Shown here in pieces: positions 26,897-36,224 of a DNA stretch of 64,000 nucleotides (the stretch's first letter is position 1; every line of letters starts with the position of its first letter). The stretch is from JBDRMV01 sp043825615. GTDB lineage: Bacteria; CG03. The stretch covers positions 1-64,000 of the forward strand of contig JBDRRS010000013.1 in the NCBI GenBank assembly GCA_043825615.1, in the 5' to 3' direction. Made by a program: the position numbers and the translations under genes. The notes under the pieces are model-generated. The model was not told the origin of the DNA. It was given only the letters and a program-made list of their open reading frames with translations, and made no database searches.

Positions 26897-27709
26897 TTAC
26901 CACGATTTAAGCTTTCTTTCAATAAATTCCTTGTGAATAATATCCTGTTTGTAAGAGCCCGTAAGCGAGTACATTATCAGGTTGACCGTCAATTTCACCG
27001 CCTCCATCCGCTGCGGTTCGCCGCCAGGCAGACACCTGTAAAGAAACCGCACGAGGGTATCTTTCGCCCATGCTCCCATCAGATCATTCCTTGAATATAT
27101 TATCAGCCATCGGCCGTCTTTCTTTACGCCGTAAAGGTACGGGCTTACGTCACACCGGCCCGCCACTTTCGGCTTAAGGTAAAACGATTTGAAAATAACA
27201 TCTTCCTGCGGAATTTTTTCAAGAACACTGCCGGGAAAAATCTGCCCGGCAAAGACGCTCACGGAAACATAAAAATCCTCAAGACCGAAATTCTCCGCCT
27301 CATCAATCAGAAGGAGTCCGCCTGAATTGAGATGCCTTGAAAAAAAACCGATTTCTTCTTTTGTAAAATCCGGGAGAGAACCCTTTGCCGTCAGGTATAA
27401 GAAAGGATATCCGAAAATATCCTTCCCGACTTCCACTTCCGCCGCCTCGCCGTCAGGGTCTATCGACGTTGTCGAAGTTATAAACCTTAATGCATTTTCA
27501 TAAGAGGTGGGATGCGGGTTGTAAAACCCGCCGTGTTTTATAACGCAAAACTGAAACTTGTCGCCGTATGCAAAAAGTAAATTAGCGAGCAGAGCGGTAA
27601 GCCCCATTAGAAATCCGACAATTATACGCGATCGCTTATTGAAAAATTGCACTGTTCCCTTTAGAAAAACTTCTAACGGGGCAAGCAGTAAGAATTTATT
27701 TTTTTTCAT
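26897..27709 (-). CDS. DUF4159 domain protein
   Basis: 270 residues with one N-terminal membrane helix (IIVGFLMGLTALLANLLFA), then a soluble domain starting FCVIKHGGFYNPHP. Sequence such as FLYLTAKGSLPDFTKEE, SGGLLLIDEAENFG and the C-terminal NLIMYSLTGSYKQDI matches the DUF4159 family, which has an amidotransferase-like fold and belongs with VWA/DUF4175 clusters. Biochemical role unknown. It overlaps the upstream DUF2723 gene by 14 nt. Confidence 0.75.
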   Translation of the reverse strand: MKKNKFLLLAPLEVFLKGTVQFFNKRSRIIVGFLMGLTALLANLLFAYGDKFQFCVIKHGGFYNPHPTSYENALRFITSTTSIDPDGEAAEVEVGKDIFGYPFLYLTAKGSLPDFTKEEIGFFSRHLNSGGLLLIDEAENFGLEDFYVSVSVFAGQIFPGSVLEKIPQEDVIFKSFYLKPKVAGRCDVSPYLYGVKKDGRWLIIYSRNDLMGAWAKDTLVRFLYRCLPGGEPQRMEAVKLTVNLIMYSLTGSYKQDIIHKEFIERKLKSW

Positions 27710-29705
27710 TTATTTTCCCGCGGGCAAGAGCAAGGTTGAATTTCAGATTCCCGTCCTGCGGGTTTATCGCGAGACCCTTCTGAAAAAATTCAGCCGCAGT
27801 TAAAAAATTTCCGCCGTTTAACTCTATCAGGCCGATTTCGTTGAATGCTCTGAAATTAAAAGGATTTAATTTAAGAGAATTCTCAAAAGCCGCGCGGGCG
27901 GAGGTCATCTTATCCGCTTTCTTAAGAGCCAGTCCGAGATTGTAAAATCTCACGTCATCCTTTTCAACTTTCAGCGCTTCTTCAAAATGCCCTGCTGACG
28001 CCGCGTAATTTTTTTCGTAGAAAAGGAGAACGCCGAGGTTGTTGTGCGTCTCCGCGAGGTTCGGATTTATCCGAAGGGATTTTATGTAGCACTCTTTCGC
28101 CAAATCCCGCTCGCCGAGAGCAATCCACACAGGGCCGAGATTGGTAAGAAGCCATCCGATATCGCGCCCTTCAAAAGCGCAAATCCGGGCGGTATCCTTT
28201 TCGGGATTCCTCAAAAGTTTAAAATAATAGAAAAGAACCTCAAGAGAACGCACTCTGTAATTCTGCGAATTTTCAAGCCGCCAGAAAACGTCCTCTTTCT
28301 TTTCCGCCTCATCCGTCCATAAAAGATTGCGAATTTTATAGCCGGGCAGAGGAATCTGGGAATCCGAAAAAGCAAAAAAACACTTTTTGCTCGTCCGCCG
28401 GTAGAACCTCATCTTCGCGGCATTTTTATCAAGGGGGGACATTTTTTTAAGCCCTTTCCCGTAAACCGCCGGGAAAACCGCTCCGTAATACGTATAAATT
28501 TCAGGCGTTCTTACGCCCTGCGCCCATTTTTTATAGGCAAGAGCGAATATCAAGTCGTCGCCGACGGCGCCTTTTTCAACAATCAGTTCCGCGCCGGGTG
28601 GAACGTCTCTTAAAACGGAATCCGTCATATCCGAAAGAGAGAAAAAATTCCTGAGCGAGTGACCCGGAATTGCAAAAACAAATGCCGCGGCGGAAACCGT
28701 AACCAGTACGCCGAGAAGTTTCCTAAATCCGAAACCGCGGAAAACCTCCTCAAAAAGAATAATTGAAAACAGCGCAGGCAGCAGAAAAAATCTTTCCATA
28801 ATGGCTTCCAGAAAAAGAAAGTTCGCGGAAGAAAGACCCGATATAAGATAGAAAAACGGTCCCGTGAAAAGAAAAGAAATAAAAATAAAATGCCCGAATT
28901 CATTCTGCTTTTTTATTTTAAGGAGATAAGCAGCAGGCGCAACGAGAAAAATAAACCCGAAAAATTTGAAACCGATTCTTGCCCAATCCAGAAGAGCAAG
29001 CGGTGAAACCGAGTACTGCCCGCCGTGCAAAGCAAAAGTTCCGTAGTCCTTCCGCAGGAGTACCCTTACAAGGGCGGCGAAATTATGCGGGTTACCCCAG
29101 TTCAGGGAAGCTCCCGCCTGCGCCCTGACAATCAGAAAAAAATTTACCGAAAAACCCAGAAGAGCAAAAACAGTCAGATAAATAACGAACTTTGCGTTAA
29201 GCATTTTTCTGCGCGCAAGAAGAAACAGCACCGCCGGCGTAATCAGAATCAGCGTCTGGTGATTGGCAAGGCCGAGCCCGAAGACAAAAGAAGCGGCGAG
29301 TGTTTTTTTACGGGTCTTCCCCGCTAAAAGGCCTATAATAACCACCGCAAAAAGAATATTAAGAGTAAAGACCTCGCAGGCAAGGGATGAGCGGAAAACA
29401 AGAGGCGAAAGCGCAAAGTAAACGAGCGTCGGGATTTTCAGAAACCGCGAAACCAGAAAAAGAGAAATGAAAACAAAAAAAGCATTGGCAAAATTTGCCC
29501 TGTAGGCGGGATTCGCATACGGGAAAAGCCGCCCGGCGGTGTTTGTGATTATTGTAAAGACGGGATACCCCGGCGGGTGCGCCACTCCGAGTGTCGTCGC
29601 TGCCGTAATGAGTTCAGGAGAATCCCCGACAAATATTGACGGAGAAAGGTTAAACACATATACGCACAGCGCTAAAAATGCAATTATCAGGGAGATTTTC
29701 TTCAC
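27696..29705 (-). CDS. DUF2723-family membrane protein with C-terminal TPR repeats
   Basis: About 669 residues. The N-terminal half has some 10 membrane helices and the DUF2723 signature GDSPELITAATTLGVAHPPGYP, an acidic and His-Pro-Pro motif seen in GT-C glycosyltransferase-like proteins. The last 150-200 residues are tetratricopeptide repeats (NPNLAETHNNLGVLLFYEKN, NPFNFRAFNEIGL, INPQDGNLKFNLAL). The GTG at 29705 (MKKISLIIAFLAL) is preferred to the TTG at 29720. It probably transfers a sugar in the periplasm, by family analogy. Confidence 0.75.
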   Translation of the reverse strand: MKKISLIIAFLALCVYVFNLSPSIFVGDSPELITAATTLGVAHPPGYPVFTIITNTAGRLFPYANPAYRANFANAFFVFISLFLVSRFLKIPTLVYFALSPLVFRSSLACEVFTLNILFAVVIIGLLAGKTRKKTLAASFVFGLGLANHQTLILITPAVLFLLARRKMLNAKFVIYLTVFALLGFSVNFFLIVRAQAGASLNWGNPHNFAALVRVLLRKDYGTFALHGGQYSVSPLALLDWARIGFKFFGFIFLVAPAAYLLKIKKQNEFGHFIFISFLFTGPFFYLISGLSSANFLFLEAIMERFFLLPALFSIILFEEVFRGFGFRKLLGVLVTVSAAAFVFAIPGHSLRNFFSLSDMTDSVLRDVPPGAELIVEKGAVGDDLIFALAYKKWAQGVRTPEIYTYYGAVFPAVYGKGLKKMSPLDKNAAKMRFYRRTSKKCFFAFSDSQIPLPGYKIRNLLWTDEAEKKEDVFWRLENSQNYRVRSLEVLFYYFKLLRNPEKDTARICAFEGRDIGWLLTNLGPVWIALGERDLAKECYIKSLRINPNLAETHNNLGVLLFYEKNYAASAGHFEEALKVEKDDVRFYNLGLALKKADKMTSARAAFENSLKLNPFNFRAFNEIGLIELNGGNFLTAAEFFQKGLAINPQDGNLKFNLALARGKINEKK

Positions 29706-29711
29706 AGAAAC

Positions 29712-29717
29712 ATTATA
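29712..29717 (-). promoter_or_regulatory. TATAAT -10 box giving a possibly leaderless transcript
   Basis: TTTTGTATAAT on the minus strand ends 7 bases before the GTG at 29705, so transcription would begin at the start codon. No good -35 box is seen. Confidence 0.4.
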
Positions 29718-29774
29718 CAAAATTTTTTCGGGTGTGTTGTTTGACTGGCTGCACTAAAAATTATATCCTGAGGA

Positions 29775-30185
29775 ATGGAAGCAATCGTTTATTATTCTCT
29801 GACAGGGAACACAAAAAAAGCCGCGGAAATACTTGCCGGCAGGTTGAACCTGCCTTTTGAAATTATCCGGATCCGGGAAAAGAAAAAGCGGGGTTTTTTA
29901 ATAAATGCCATCACTGCTCTTTTTAAAATCCGCGTGGAAATTGACGGGACGGACCTTGATTTAACCCGTTTTGATAAAGTTTACTTCGGAAGTCCCGTCT
30001 GGGCAGGCAGCCCCGCTCCGGCGCTGAACACATTTCTACAGGTCTGCACCGGCCTGGAAGGAAAAGAAGTTTCAATCTTCGTAACATACGGAAGCGGGCT
30101 CGGGAAAGAAAGGGCTTTGAAAATAATGCAAAATCTCATCCGGAAGAAAGGGGCAAAAGTTATTCAGAATTTATCCGTGCGCTAA
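29775..30185 (+). CDS. Flavodoxin-family protein
   Basis: 136 residues. The FMN phosphate-binding loop is YYSLTGNTKKAAEIL (residues 6-20), followed by FGSPVWAGSPAPALNTFL, the isoalloxazine-contacting loop of flavodoxins. It is probably a small electron carrier or a flavodoxin-like NADPH oxidoreductase in the cytoplasm. The GAGGA ahead of the ATG is almost adjacent to it, closer than normal. The 3' end overlaps the convergent membrane-protein gene by 15 nt. Confidence 0.85.
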   Translation: MEAIVYYSLTGNTKKAAEILAGRLNLPFEIIRIREKKKRGFLINAITALFKIRVEIDGTDLDLTRFDKVYFGSPVWAGSPAPALNTFLQVCTGLEGKEVSIFVTYGSGLGKERALKIMQNLIRKKGAKVIQNLSVR

Positions 30186-30902
30186 AGTGGAGTCCCGAGC
30201 GCGCGGCGCCGATATTATTCTTTTGTAAAAATTCCCCAGACCGCACAGTATCAGCAGTTCCCCCGCTGCAAAAAGCCGCCAGCTGTATTGGACGGGAACA
30301 AACACAGAGACCTCTTTTTGAAATTCGGCATCCGTTGCGAGCGTTAATATTCCCGGCAAAAATCCTCCCGCAACAATAATTTTTGAAAAGTCATAAATGA
30401 ACGAAATAAATATCACGAAAGCGCCGAGAAGAATAAATATCCATTCCGCGGCGCTTATTTCCACTTCCCTGCTCTGCCCGCGAACGAGAAGATATGCCAT
30501 AAAAATCATCGTAACGGAACAGATAACGGGGGCGAGGACGGGCCCGAGCCACGCCACCGGTATCAAAAACAGAATATCCCATGTTAAAAGTGACATCGGC
30601 CAGCCGAGAAACGCCTTAAGAAATATATAATAAAAAATATCCCAGACCGCGAATTCAAAAAGAAAAACAGCAAGACGCTTGTGAAAATTTTCCCCGGAAA
30701 CCCACGCAATTGAAACAAGCATAACAATGGTTGAAATTTCTCTCAGCCATTCAACCGTTAAAACCCGTGCGGGAAACGCAGGGAGCGGAAAAGCGAAGCC
30801 GCCGGGGTAGTAAAGTTCCCGCAGATAAATAACGACCGCAGCCTCAAGAAAACCCATCGCAATGCCGAAAAGACCCAGCCAGAATATTTTCTTAGTTTCC
30901 AA
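30171..30902 (-). CDS. Unknown polytopic membrane protein
   Basis: About 243 residues with six or seven hydrophobic segments and no recognised domain. A conserved-looking stretch is WDIFYYIFLKAFLGWPMSLL, followed by LIPVAWLGPVLAP. An ATG at 30935 would overlap the upstream gene by 44 nt. The TTG at 30902 has a GGAG 7 nt upstream and fits the operon spacing better. It is cotranscribed with the small anchored protein before it. Function unknown. Confidence 0.6.
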   Translation of the reverse strand: METKKIFWLGLFGIAMGFLEAAVVIYLRELYYPGGFAFPLPAFPARVLTVEWLREISTIVMLVSIAWVSGENFHKRLAVFLFEFAVWDIFYYIFLKAFLGWPMSLLTWDILFLIPVAWLGPVLAPVICSVTMIFMAYLLVRGQSREVEISAAEWIFILLGAFVIFISFIYDFSKIIVAGGFLPGILTLATDAEFQKEVSVFVPVQYSWRLFAAGELLILCGLGNFYKRIISAPRARDSTLAHG

Positions 30903-31362
30903 ACCATTGCTCCGTATTAAAAACTTTACCCTCAATTTTTACATCCGCAAAACTCCTGCTATGAAGTTCTCTGTTGAGACATTTGGAAGCATTGTCGTAG
31001 AAAACGACGCCGTAAGAAACGCCTGAATAATCCTCCCTGACGCCGAATACGGAAATGACGACGGCTTTATTGAGAACTTCCTTTTTCATAAATAAAACAG
31101 CGCCGGCGCCGTTAATCGCCTTGTCAAGGGCGCATAGCAGGATGATTTCGCCGTTTGCTGTCCGGAATGTTCTATAGTCGATAATTTCCGCGACGCTCGC
31201 TTCCATCGTGTTTTTTTCGGCTCTCCATTCCACATAAGGAAACCTGCTCCTGTTCAGGCCGAACTCGTCAACAATAAAAAACCTGCTGTTCTTCCCTCTG
31301 AAAATCAACAAAACCCCCGCAGCCGCGGCGATAACAAAAAAAAGAATAATTTTCCTGTTCAC
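30892..31362 (-). CDS. Unknown membrane-anchored small protein
   Basis: 156 residues. One N-terminal hydrophobic helix (IILFFVIAAAAGVLLIF) is followed by a beta-rich extracytoplasmic domain of about 125 residues. The domain contains paired hydrophobic strands (AVVISVFGVREDYSGVSYGVVFY) and a single Cys. No family was recognised. It lies between the TamB-like gene and an unknown membrane protein on the same strand and may be secreted or anchored in the periplasm. Confidence 0.55.
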   Translation of the reverse strand: MNRKIILFFVIAAAAGVLLIFRGKNSRFFIVDEFGLNRSRFPYVEWRAEKNTMEASVAEIIDYRTFRTANGEIILLCALDKAINGAGAVLFMKKEVLNKAVVISVFGVREDYSGVSYGVVFYDNASKCLNRELHSRSFADVKIEGKVFNTEQWFGN

Positions 31363-31380
31363 ATTATATCTGCTCCGGAA

Positions 31381-34300
31381 TCAAAATCTTATGTGTCTTT
31401 CAATACCGAGGTACTTACGCCCTTCCCCTTCTTCATCAGGCATATATACCGCCTTTAAAACATTGTTTCCTTTAATCCTGTACATAACTTCAATGCCGTG
31501 CCGCAAATCAAGAGAAGAAACATTTCTCATAAACTCTATATTATAGCCGAGATGCATTTTACCAAATGATTTCCCCATATATAAATTCATCCTGTCCGCC
31601 ATATCCAAAGCGCTAAGTTTGTTTTCAGCATCCGTAATTTTTTCAAAAGCGGGAACTTCCACTTTTACCTCGTCGGCAAGACCCGCTTCCTGGAAGAACT
31701 CCGAAAAAATCGGGCTGATAAAAGAAGAATCAATAATCTTCGCAATTTCATTTTTCATGGATTCAATGTCGCTTAATCCGGCTCCCTTGCCAGGCAGTAC
31801 CCGGTAATCCTGTGCCCGGGAATCTTCTTTGGAAAACTCCTTTGATGTCAGGTTTATATCCAGAGAATCAAGCGGGGAATGTTTTATGTCAACCATCACG
31901 GTATCTTCAACCTCGTCAAAAGGCGGAACAGAACTCTTCCTGCGGACGGGGGCATCCGCCTTCAATGTCAGGAAACACCTGTTATTGACGAACTCGACCT
32001 CGGCGAAATCCACGCGCAGCGTTTTCCCGAGATAATACAAACTTCCCTGATTCGTTGAGAGTTTCCCGTTAACGAGAAAAGGCGGCCCTTCTATTTTCAG
32101 TTCTCCGTAGATATCCGCTTTGAAATTGTCCGCCATCCACCTTACGTTTTTATCAAATTTAAGATTCAGCTTCACATTCATATTCTTGTCCGCGCCGAGA
32201 CCAAGCCCGCCGCGCGTGTAGGAAAATTTCGCATTCTTTATTTTCAAATCGGCCTCTAAATTTGTTTTCTCCCCGTCAAAAACAGCCCTGACTTTTCCCG
32301 AAACGAGGCCGCGGGAAGGTTTTGAGCCGACAATATACTTCAAAACGCTGCGGCCCTGAATAAGGAGACCCGGCACAATCACGGGAACACCGGCGTCCGG
32401 AATGTCCAGAAGAATGTCGTATCCGCTGATTCTTGCATCAGCGAGCGAAACTTTCCCCGATATTCCAAAATTCTTATCCTTTACCTGCCCCTGTCCGCTT
32501 ATATTAACGCTGCGGCCGTTAAAAACCGTCCGGAATTTTATTTTCATTCTCTCGGGATAGCCGCGCGGGGCGACTTCAAAGGAAAAATCTCCGGAGCCCT
32601 TCAGGTTGGGCATCTCAAAAGTTCCGCCGGCAAAGACACTGCAATTACCGCAGAAATCTCTGATTTCACCGTCAGGCAGAAGAATTTTCGCCAGTTTAAG
32701 GTTCTCCATTTCCATTGAAAAGTTATTTACCTGTCCGACGGATGAGGCAAGGAAACCCTGCGTCCTGAAAAAACCGGACGGAGCAGTCAATTTTATTTCC
32801 GGATATATAAAACCGCCTTCGGCTTTTACGCGACCTTGCGCATTTATAAAAGACCCCACAAAAATATCCTCCGCGAGAAAATTCAGTTCCGTTTTTTCGG
32901 CGCTTTTCGAAACGGCGGCTTTTATATCGCCGAACGCCTGCAAATCAACCTTCAGGAGTTTCAGGACTTTCTGCAAATCGATTTTCTCGGATGAAATTTC
33001 ATATTGCCCGCCCGGAAGTATTCTGACGCCGAAACCGCCATCGGCAAAAAAAACGTCAAGGTCGCCTGCCCCTGCAACAAGTTTCCCTGAAATTCCCGCC
33101 GTACTTCCGGGCACCTTTTCAAACACGAGAGTTTCCCCTTTTCCCGTTGCCTTAAATTCAAGAGGAAAAAAAAGGTCATTAAAAAAAGCCGTCGTCAGGC
33201 GGCCGCTAATTTCCGTCTGCGTTGCAAAATCAATATCAAAAAAACAATCCGCAAAAATTTTAATGCCGCCCATTTCTATGTTTCTGATATCCATGCCAAT
33301 CCGCGCAGACCTGAAATCTAATTTTACTTCGGAATCTTTTATATCCGCAAAACCGCTTTTAAAATAAACCCTGCCTTTCGGCACTAAAATCCGGCGTAAA
33401 GAAAATCCGGAAAATTCCCCGAGAACTTCGCCCGAAAATAGGCCGCGCGAGTCAAAAACAACCTTAATCTGCGAAGGGGCGGGGCTTGTAAAACTGCCGT
33501 CTATTTTGAATTTATCTCCGCCGCTGAAAACATCCGCGCTGAAGGCGCCGGCCGAGAAACTCAAAGCGCCGCGGATATCGCCTGAAAATTTACTATGGAG
33601 AAGATGCAGCGGGAACTTATTAATTTTTACCTCTCCTGAAATATCGGGCAAAACCGAAACATTACCCGAAAAAAGAGACCCCAGCGAAAAATCTTCAAAG
33701 AAAATACCATCCGGACCCGCCCTGAAAGAAGAAACGAACACCCCCGCTTTCCAGATTTCAGAGGTTTTAACTTCGCCTTTCAGTTCGTATTCCTCAATCT
33801 TCCCTTTTGCATTAACCTTTCCGGGCAGGGCGGTGAGTTCCGCCGTGAAAGGAAATTTTTCCCTCTTAAAATCCTGCCCGTATTTAAATAAAGTTTTTTT
33901 GCCGTTTAAAACAACAGAAAAAATCTTTTCCGAAAGTTTAATTCTGCAACTGCCGTTATCCTTATAACCTGAAACGTCAAGAAAGAAATCGGAGTTCAAG
34001 TTAAACCGGCCTTCCCCTGCCGTAAACTGGCCGCCTGATAACGCGAAGGATTTTTTACTCCCTGAAATTACAAAAGATGAAATTTTAAAAATATCGTCTC
34101 TCAATGAGAACTCTGCGGAAATTTCCAAGCCCTTATTTTCCTCGCGGAGGTCCAGAGAAATCACGCCGTCCTTTATGCCGCACTTACCTTTAACGGAATA
34201 ACTCCTGTCTTTGCTTCTTACTTCAATTTCAGGATACAGTTTTATACCTCCGGATGACTCAAATGTCGAAAACAATTTTATCTCACCTGTACGTATTTTT

Positions 34301-35484
34301 ACCGTTTTAGCGGCCGAACCCGTTATGACCGCTTCCCCGCCGTGGATAAAACCGCGACCTTTTACCGCAAAGCCGCTGTAATCCCCTGAAAAATCCGTTA
34401 TGGAAATTTTTTCCGCATTTTTCTCATTATATGCAACCGCCGCCAAGCAGTTTTCAAAAGCAAATTCCCCGTAGACGAATTCCTGCGCTCCGCCCTTAAA
34501 TCTTACAACAGGATTTCCTAAAAATCCGGCGGCGCTCACATTTCCCGCTATGCCTGAGGCGGTGAAAGAATCACTCTTGTAACTTCCTCTAACTTCGAAT
34601 TCGCCCTTTATCAGCGGGTTTGCGGATAACGGCTTGATTTCACACGAACCCGAAATCAAAACACTTCCTAAATTAGAACTGATTTTTGAAAACAGAACAC
34701 CCTTTTCCGAAACATTAACTCTGCTTTTGAAATCCCGCAGACGCAGTGCCCCGGAATCCGATGCGGCAAATAATTCGTCAGCGCTCAGACGGCCGGCGGC
34801 GGTGATATTATAAACTTTGCCGTCTTTCAAAGAGCCGCTGACTCTCCCCGTAAAATTTTCGTTCGTAAACAACGATGTTGTAAAAAAGACCGAAAAAAAA
34901 TCCAGGTTTTTCAGTCCGGCCTCAAATTCCCATATTCCCGAAATATTTGCAGCCGTTACGCCCGCTCTGAAACCGCCGGATGCAATATTCGCCCTGACGG
35001 ATGCCGCTTGAAGCTTACCCGAAATTTCAAAGGTTTTGTTCAACTCGACGCTCTGTAGAAAAATATTACTGAACTTGACGGACGGCGAGCCGGTTGGGGA
35101 TTCCTTTTTTCCCGGGGCAAAAAAAACCGCAATCTCTTTCAGTTCATTTTTATCCGCCCTGATATTCAGCCCGTTAAGAAAAACCTTTTTCAACTCCGGC
35201 GGTTTCCTGAATATAAAAAAGGGTCCGAAGTAGAGAATTATCTTCTTAAAGCGGAAAGATCTTTCTCCCGTCGTCAACGGAACTGAAATTTTTACTTCAT
35301 TAAGAGCCGCCATGCGAAAATAATCGGTATCCACGTCGCCGTATGAAATGTTTATTCCGGATTTCCGGATTTCGGATGAAATGGAACGCCCTATCTCACG
35401 GCGCGCTTTCTCAAAAGGGAAAAAGACAACAACGCACAGCGCCGCTATTACAAAGAACGCCGCAATTTTAAACAAATTTTTCAT
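31381..35484 (-). CDS. tamB: TamB-like (DUF490) translocation and assembly module protein
   Basis: About 1367 residues with one N-terminal membrane helix (FKIAAFFVIAALCVVVFF), then a very long series of repeated beta strands, as in bridge-like lipid-transfer proteins of the AsmA/TamB group. The C-terminal DUF490-like segment includes VNGKLSTNQGSLYYLGKTLR followed by a run ending IERHIRF. It would span the periplasm and supports outer-membrane assembly or lipid transport. The ATG at 35484 (MKNLFKIAAFF) is preferred to 35514. Confidence 0.8.
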   Translation of the reverse strand: MKNLFKIAAFFVIAALCVVVFFPFEKARREIGRSISSEIRKSGINISYGDVDTDYFRMAALNEVKISVPLTTGERSFRFKKIILYFGPFFIFRKPPELKKVFLNGLNIRADKNELKEIAVFFAPGKKESPTGSPSVKFSNIFLQSVELNKTFEISGKLQAASVRANIASGGFRAGVTAANISGIWEFEAGLKNLDFFSVFFTTSLFTNENFTGRVSGSLKDGKVYNITAAGRLSADELFAASDSGALRLRDFKSRVNVSEKGVLFSKISSNLGSVLISGSCEIKPLSANPLIKGEFEVRGSYKSDSFTASGIAGNVSAAGFLGNPVVRFKGGAQEFVYGEFAFENCLAAVAYNEKNAEKISITDFSGDYSGFAVKGRGFIHGGEAVITGSAAKTVKIRTGEIKLFSTFESSGGIKLYPEIEVRSKDRSYSVKGKCGIKDGVISLDLREENKGLEISAEFSLRDDIFKISSFVISGSKKSFALSGGQFTAGEGRFNLNSDFFLDVSGYKDNGSCRIKLSEKIFSVVLNGKKTLFKYGQDFKREKFPFTAELTALPGKVNAKGKIEEYELKGEVKTSEIWKAGVFVSSFRAGPDGIFFEDFSLGSLFSGNVSVLPDISGEVKINKFPLHLLHSKFSGDIRGALSFSAGAFSADVFSGGDKFKIDGSFTSPAPSQIKVVFDSRGLFSGEVLGEFSGFSLRRILVPKGRVYFKSGFADIKDSEVKLDFRSARIGMDIRNIEMGGIKIFADCFFDIDFATQTEISGRLTTAFFNDLFFPLEFKATGKGETLVFEKVPGSTAGISGKLVAGAGDLDVFFADGGFGVRILPGGQYEISSEKIDLQKVLKLLKVDLQAFGDIKAAVSKSAEKTELNFLAEDIFVGSFINAQGRVKAEGGFIYPEIKLTAPSGFFRTQGFLASSVGQVNNFSMEMENLKLAKILLPDGEIRDFCGNCSVFAGGTFEMPNLKGSGDFSFEVAPRGYPERMKIKFRTVFNGRSVNISGQGQVKDKNFGISGKVSLADARISGYDILLDIPDAGVPVIVPGLLIQGRSVLKYIVGSKPSRGLVSGKVRAVFDGEKTNLEADLKIKNAKFSYTRGGLGLGADKNMNVKLNLKFDKNVRWMADNFKADIYGELKIEGPPFLVNGKLSTNQGSLYYLGKTLRVDFAEVEFVNNRCFLTLKADAPVRRKSSVPPFDEVEDTVMVDIKHSPLDSLDINLTSKEFSKEDSRAQDYRVLPGKGAGLSDIESMKNEIAKIIDSSFISPIFSEFFQEAGLADEVKVEVPAFEKITDAENKLSALDMADRMNLYMGKSFGKMHLGYNIEFMRNVSSLDLRHGIEVMYRIKGNNVLKAVYMPDEEGEGRKYLGIERHIRF

Positions 35485-35491
35485 TGTTTTA

Positions 35492-35497
35492 ATTATA
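35492..35497 (-). promoter_or_regulatory. TATAAT -10 box for the tamB-like gene (leaderless)
   Basis: TTTTGTATAAT on the minus strand ends 7 bases before the ATG at 35484, predicting a transcript that starts at or one base before the start codon. The same 11-base string precedes the DUF2723 gene. Confidence 0.45.
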
Positions 35498-35582
35498 CAA
35501 AATATTGCACACATGCGGGCATGCCGAGGCGTATTACAAGATAGGCATCGGGGGAATTATTCCAAAATGTGTTTTTTATTGC

Positions 35583-35588
35583 TATAAT
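35583..35588 (+). promoter_or_regulatory. Extended -10 promoter for the M50 protease gene
   Basis: TGCTATAAT is a full extended -10 element (TGnTATAAT). TTCCAA 17 bases upstream is a weak -35. The predicted start is near 35595, only about 3 bases before the ATG at 35598. Confidence 0.5.
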
Positions 35589-35597
35589 CAGCACGTT

Positions 35598-36224
35598 ATG
35601 ATGGAAATTTTGTATCTGCCGGTTTTATTTTTTTCGGTGATTGTGCACGAAGTTGCTCACGGCTATACCGCGCTGAAACTCGGGGACGACACCGCTCTTT
35701 ATTCGGGGCGGCTGACGTTTAATCCCGTACCCCACATAGACCTCTTCGGCACGATAATTCTTCCCCTTCTGCTCGTGCTCACGCGAAGTCCTTTTCTTAT
35801 CGGCTGGGCAAAGCCGGTTCCCGTAAACCCTTATAATTTTGCGAGTCCCCGGCAGGACTTCGCGAAAGTCGGCGCGGCGGGTCCTCTCTCAAACATCGCT
35901 CTTGCGGTTCTTTCCGCAGCCCTAATCGCAACGCTGAGAATTTTAGGCGTGGATGCGTCTTTCCACCTTATAATAAACATCCTTCAGTATGCTGTTTTTA
36001 TTAACATCCTCCTTGCCATTTTTAATCTGATACCGGTTCCTCCGCTTGACGGTTCGCGGATTCTCTCGGCTTTTCTTTCCGCCGAAGCGGCGTACAAATA
36101 CGACCGCATCGCCCGCGGCGGACCTTTTATAACGCTCATAATCCTGTGGGTTTTCTGGCCTTTTATTTTTAAAATCGTGCAGTTGCTTGCAGGGTCTCTT
36201 CTCTACCTGGCAATGACTATATGA
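35598..36224 (+). CDS. Site-2-protease-family (M50) membrane metalloprotease
   Basis: 208 residues with about five membrane helices. The zinc-binding HEVAHG motif sits in the first helix, and a later NLIPVPPLDGSRI motif supplies the third zinc ligand. NPVPHIDLFGTIILP and WAKPVPVNPYNF are also typical of this compact M50B subgroup. It cleaves substrates within the membrane; the target is unknown. The ATG at 35598 is chosen because an upstream in-frame start at 35505 would add a non-hydrophobic, unlikely leader. The TrpS gene overlaps by 4 nt. Confidence 0.88.
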   Translation: MMEILYLPVLFFSVIVHEVAHGYTALKLGDDTALYSGRLTFNPVPHIDLFGTIILPLLLVLTRSPFLIGWAKPVPVNPYNFASPRQDFAKVGAAGPLSNIALAVLSAALIATLRILGVDASFHLIINILQYAVFINILLAIFNLIPVPPLDGSRILSAFLSAEAAYKYDRIARGGPFITLIILWVFWPFIFKIVQLLAGSLLYLAMTI

